From contig JANRIX010000046.1 in assembly GCA_033764435.1 (NCBI GenBank), forward strand, positions 62,001 to 126,000: a DNA stretch of 64,000 nucleotides, given 5' to 3'. This stretch comes from JAEUMY01 sp033764435. GTDB lineage: Bacteria; Pseudomonadota; Gammaproteobacteria; Burkholderiales; Usitatibacteraceae. A program made the translations under genes and the position numbers. Under the pieces are notes generated by a model. The model was not told the origin of the DNA and made no database searches. It was given only the letters and a program-made list of their open reading frames with translations. Each line of letters starts with the position of its first letter. The stretch's first letter is position 1. Shown in pieces: positions 63,101 to 64,000 of this stretch.

Positions 63101-63421
63101 ATGCCAAATCCGATTTGGATTGCAGTGATATTGATTCTCGGGATTGGCCTTGGTCTAGGTGTAGCGACTCGATCATGGCGGCCAGTTCCTGGATTCCTGG
63201 GCATGGCAGCTATGTCGGTTGCAATCGGAGCCATGATCGGTCGGTACATCTGGGACGCTCCTGTTGAATCGATGCTTCGTCTTGAGGGCATCGAGCAGGG
63301 CAGCTTCCTGATCTCACTTGGCTATAGTTTCTTGCTTGCGACCCCAATCGCAGCAATGAGAATTCTGCTGGCCCGCCTCGGAGTGCTCAAGGCACGTGCA
63401 GCGGAGATGAATTCCCCGTAG
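63101..63421 (+). CDS. Small hydrophobic membrane protein
   Basis: A 106-residue protein with three predicted helices (IWIAVILILGIGLGLGVAT, PGFLGMAAMSVAIGAMIGRYIW, FLISLGYSFLLATPIAAMRILLA). I recognise no family. The start is two bases after the prmB stop. Its base composition is lower in GC than prmB, suggesting a less constrained or acquired gene. Confidence 0.6.
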   Translation: MPNPIWIAVILILGIGLGLGVATRSWRPVPGFLGMAAMSVAIGAMIGRYIWDAPVESMLRLEGIEQGSFLISLGYSFLLATPIAAMRILLARLGVLKARAAEMNSP

Positions 63422-63504
63422 AGAGCGCCGAGTAACGCAGCCTGACGCGGGGAAGTCGGCGAGGACTGTCTGAGGGTTGCGGGTGAACGTGGCCGAAAGC
63501 TACT

Positions 63505-63516
63505 GCGAATATTCGC
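63505..63516. repeat. 12-bp palindrome, copy 26
   Basis: Perfect copy in the 320-base spacer before the fadD-type gene; 14-bp form with T/A flanks. Confidence 0.92.
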
Positions 63517-63589
63517 AACCCGAGTTCCGCAGCCGCCGCGGCAGGCGAGTAACGCAGGGCACGGCGCGCGCCTTGGCGCGCACCCGCGC

Positions 63590-63667
63590 TCGACCCGGGG
63601 TCGCCTTTCTTTGGTTACTTTCTTTGGCGAAGCAAAGAAAGTGACTTGCCGCCGGGCAACCCCCGGC
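63590..63667. repeat. Interspersed repeat block with two hairpins
   Basis: ACTTTCTTTG and CAAAGAAAGT (63617-63642) form a perfect 10-bp stem with a 6-base loop, preceded by a second copy of CTTTCTTTGG, and GCCGGG/CCCGGC (63651-63667) form another. From memory, this CTTTCTTTGG...CAAAGAAAG block recurs between genes in many beta- and gammaproteobacterial genomes, so it is probably a REP-like element. Confidence 0.65.
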
Positions 63668-63717
63668 ATGCTGGACACGAGGCAAACGAGGGACTAGAAA
63701 AATACAACGACACTGGG

Positions 63718-63735
63718 TTCCTGCCTTCGCAGGAA
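63718..63735 (-). terminator. REP-like hairpin downstream of the fadD-type gene
   Basis: TTCCTGC and GCAGGAA pair around a CTTC tetraloop, 7 bases after the fadD-type stop on the minus strand. The TTCCTGCCTTCGCAGGAA pattern is a common proteobacterial intergenic palindrome and could act as a terminator. Confidence 0.6.
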
Positions 63736-63741
63736 CGACGG

Positions 63742-64000
63742 CTACCCCGCATCCCGCAACGCCCTCCGCAACACCTTCCCCACATTCGTCTTCGGCAGCG
63801 AATCCCGGAACTCGATGATCTTCGGCCGCTTGTAGCCCGTGAGCTGTTCCTTGCAGTACTCAGCCAGCGTTTCCTTGGTCAGCGCCGGATCCTTCTTCAC
63901 CACCACCAGCTTCACCACCTCGCCCGAATGCTCGTCCGGCACGCCGATCACGGCGCATTCCAGCACTCCCGGATGCATCGCAACGACATCCTCGATTTCA
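63742..64000 (-). CDS. Acyl-CoA synthetase, C-terminal part (cut by the window edge)
   Basis: The last 86 codons of a gene whose start is beyond the right edge. IEDVVAMHPGVLECAVIGVPD, EVVKLVVVKKDPALT, and the C-terminal KRPKIIEFRDSLPKTNVGKVLRRALRD are the family's A10 motif, with the catalytic lysine in NVGKVLRR. It matches long-chain fatty acyl-CoA ligases (FadD type). Substrate length cannot be decided from this fragment. Confidence 0.9.
   Translation of the reverse strand, partial: EIEDVVAMHPGVLECAVIGVPDEHSGEVVKLVVVKKDPALTKETLAEYCKEQLTGYKRPKIIEFRDSLPKTNVGKVLRRALRDAG

Overview
The window looks like chromosomal core sequence from a high-GC (roughly 64% by eye) Gram-negative betaproteobacterium. 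The evidence is gene order: rpsB-tsf-pyrH-frr-uppS-cdsA-dxr-rseP-bamA-skp-lpxD-fabZ-lpxA-lpxB-rnhB on one strand, with divergent map-glnD, divergent ppsA/ppsR, smc-zipA-ligA, and dapD-pilU-prmB. Lipid A, BAM, type IV pilus, patatin-barrel and autotransporter genes confirm an outer membrane. I cannot name the genus.

Layout. 1-6.5 kb (+): SEL1-repeat protein, alanine dehydrogenase, a bicarbonate transporter with its PII-like partner (sbtA-sbtB), two DMT exporters and a CDF metal exporter. 6.5-7.9 kb: a low-GC accessory patch (DUF2971 protein and an unknown gene). 8.0-11.0 kb (-): GHL10-type glycosidase, a stand-alone PilT-N-like domain, a cupin and a FecR-domain protein. 11.0-17.9 kb (-): acetoacetyl-CoA synthetase, fused 3-oxoacid CoA-transferase, GNAT, DUF2199 and PEP synthase. 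18.0-21.4 kb (+): the PEP synthase regulator, a GDSL autotransporter esterase and a DUF2007 protein. 21.4-26.1 kb (-): patatin/POTRA/barrel protein, queuosine-precursor transporter, rRNA/tRNA methyltransferase, lipoprotein hydrolase. 26.1-40.7 kb (-): the long lipid A / BAM / isoprenoid / translation cluster. 41.0-44.5 kb (+): map-glnD. 44.5-57.1 kb (-): membrane protein, interrupted peptide deformylase, purine salvage (mtnP-like, hpt), diguanylate cyclase, galU, ligA, zipA, smc. 57.2-63.4 kb: queF, O-methyltransferase, DinB protein, dapD, pilU, two Mpo1-like genes, prmB and a small membrane protein. The right edge cuts a fadD-type gene.

The most striking feature is not a gene. A perfect 12-bp palindrome, GCGAATATTCGC, occurs 26 times, about one per 2.5 kb, where well under one copy is expected by chance. 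Nineteen copies lie inside protein genes, in all three reading frames, encoding ANIR, RIFA or EYS at positions that look tolerant. Seven lie in spacers, several just upstream of start codons. The flanks are unrelated, so this is not a transposed longer element. It resembles the HIP1 highly iterated palindrome of cyanobacteria in behaviour, but the sequence differs and I know of no description of it. Several near-perfect copies look like decayed or nascent sites.

Other points of interest are a peptide deformylase gene broken by one in-frame TGA, an orphan PilT N-terminal domain, tandem Mpo1-like genes, a six-unit hexamer array before the methyltransferase gene, a predicted rpsB leader hairpin, and an intrinsic terminator between rpsB and tsf. 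I saw no tRNA, rRNA, CRISPR array or insertion sequence.
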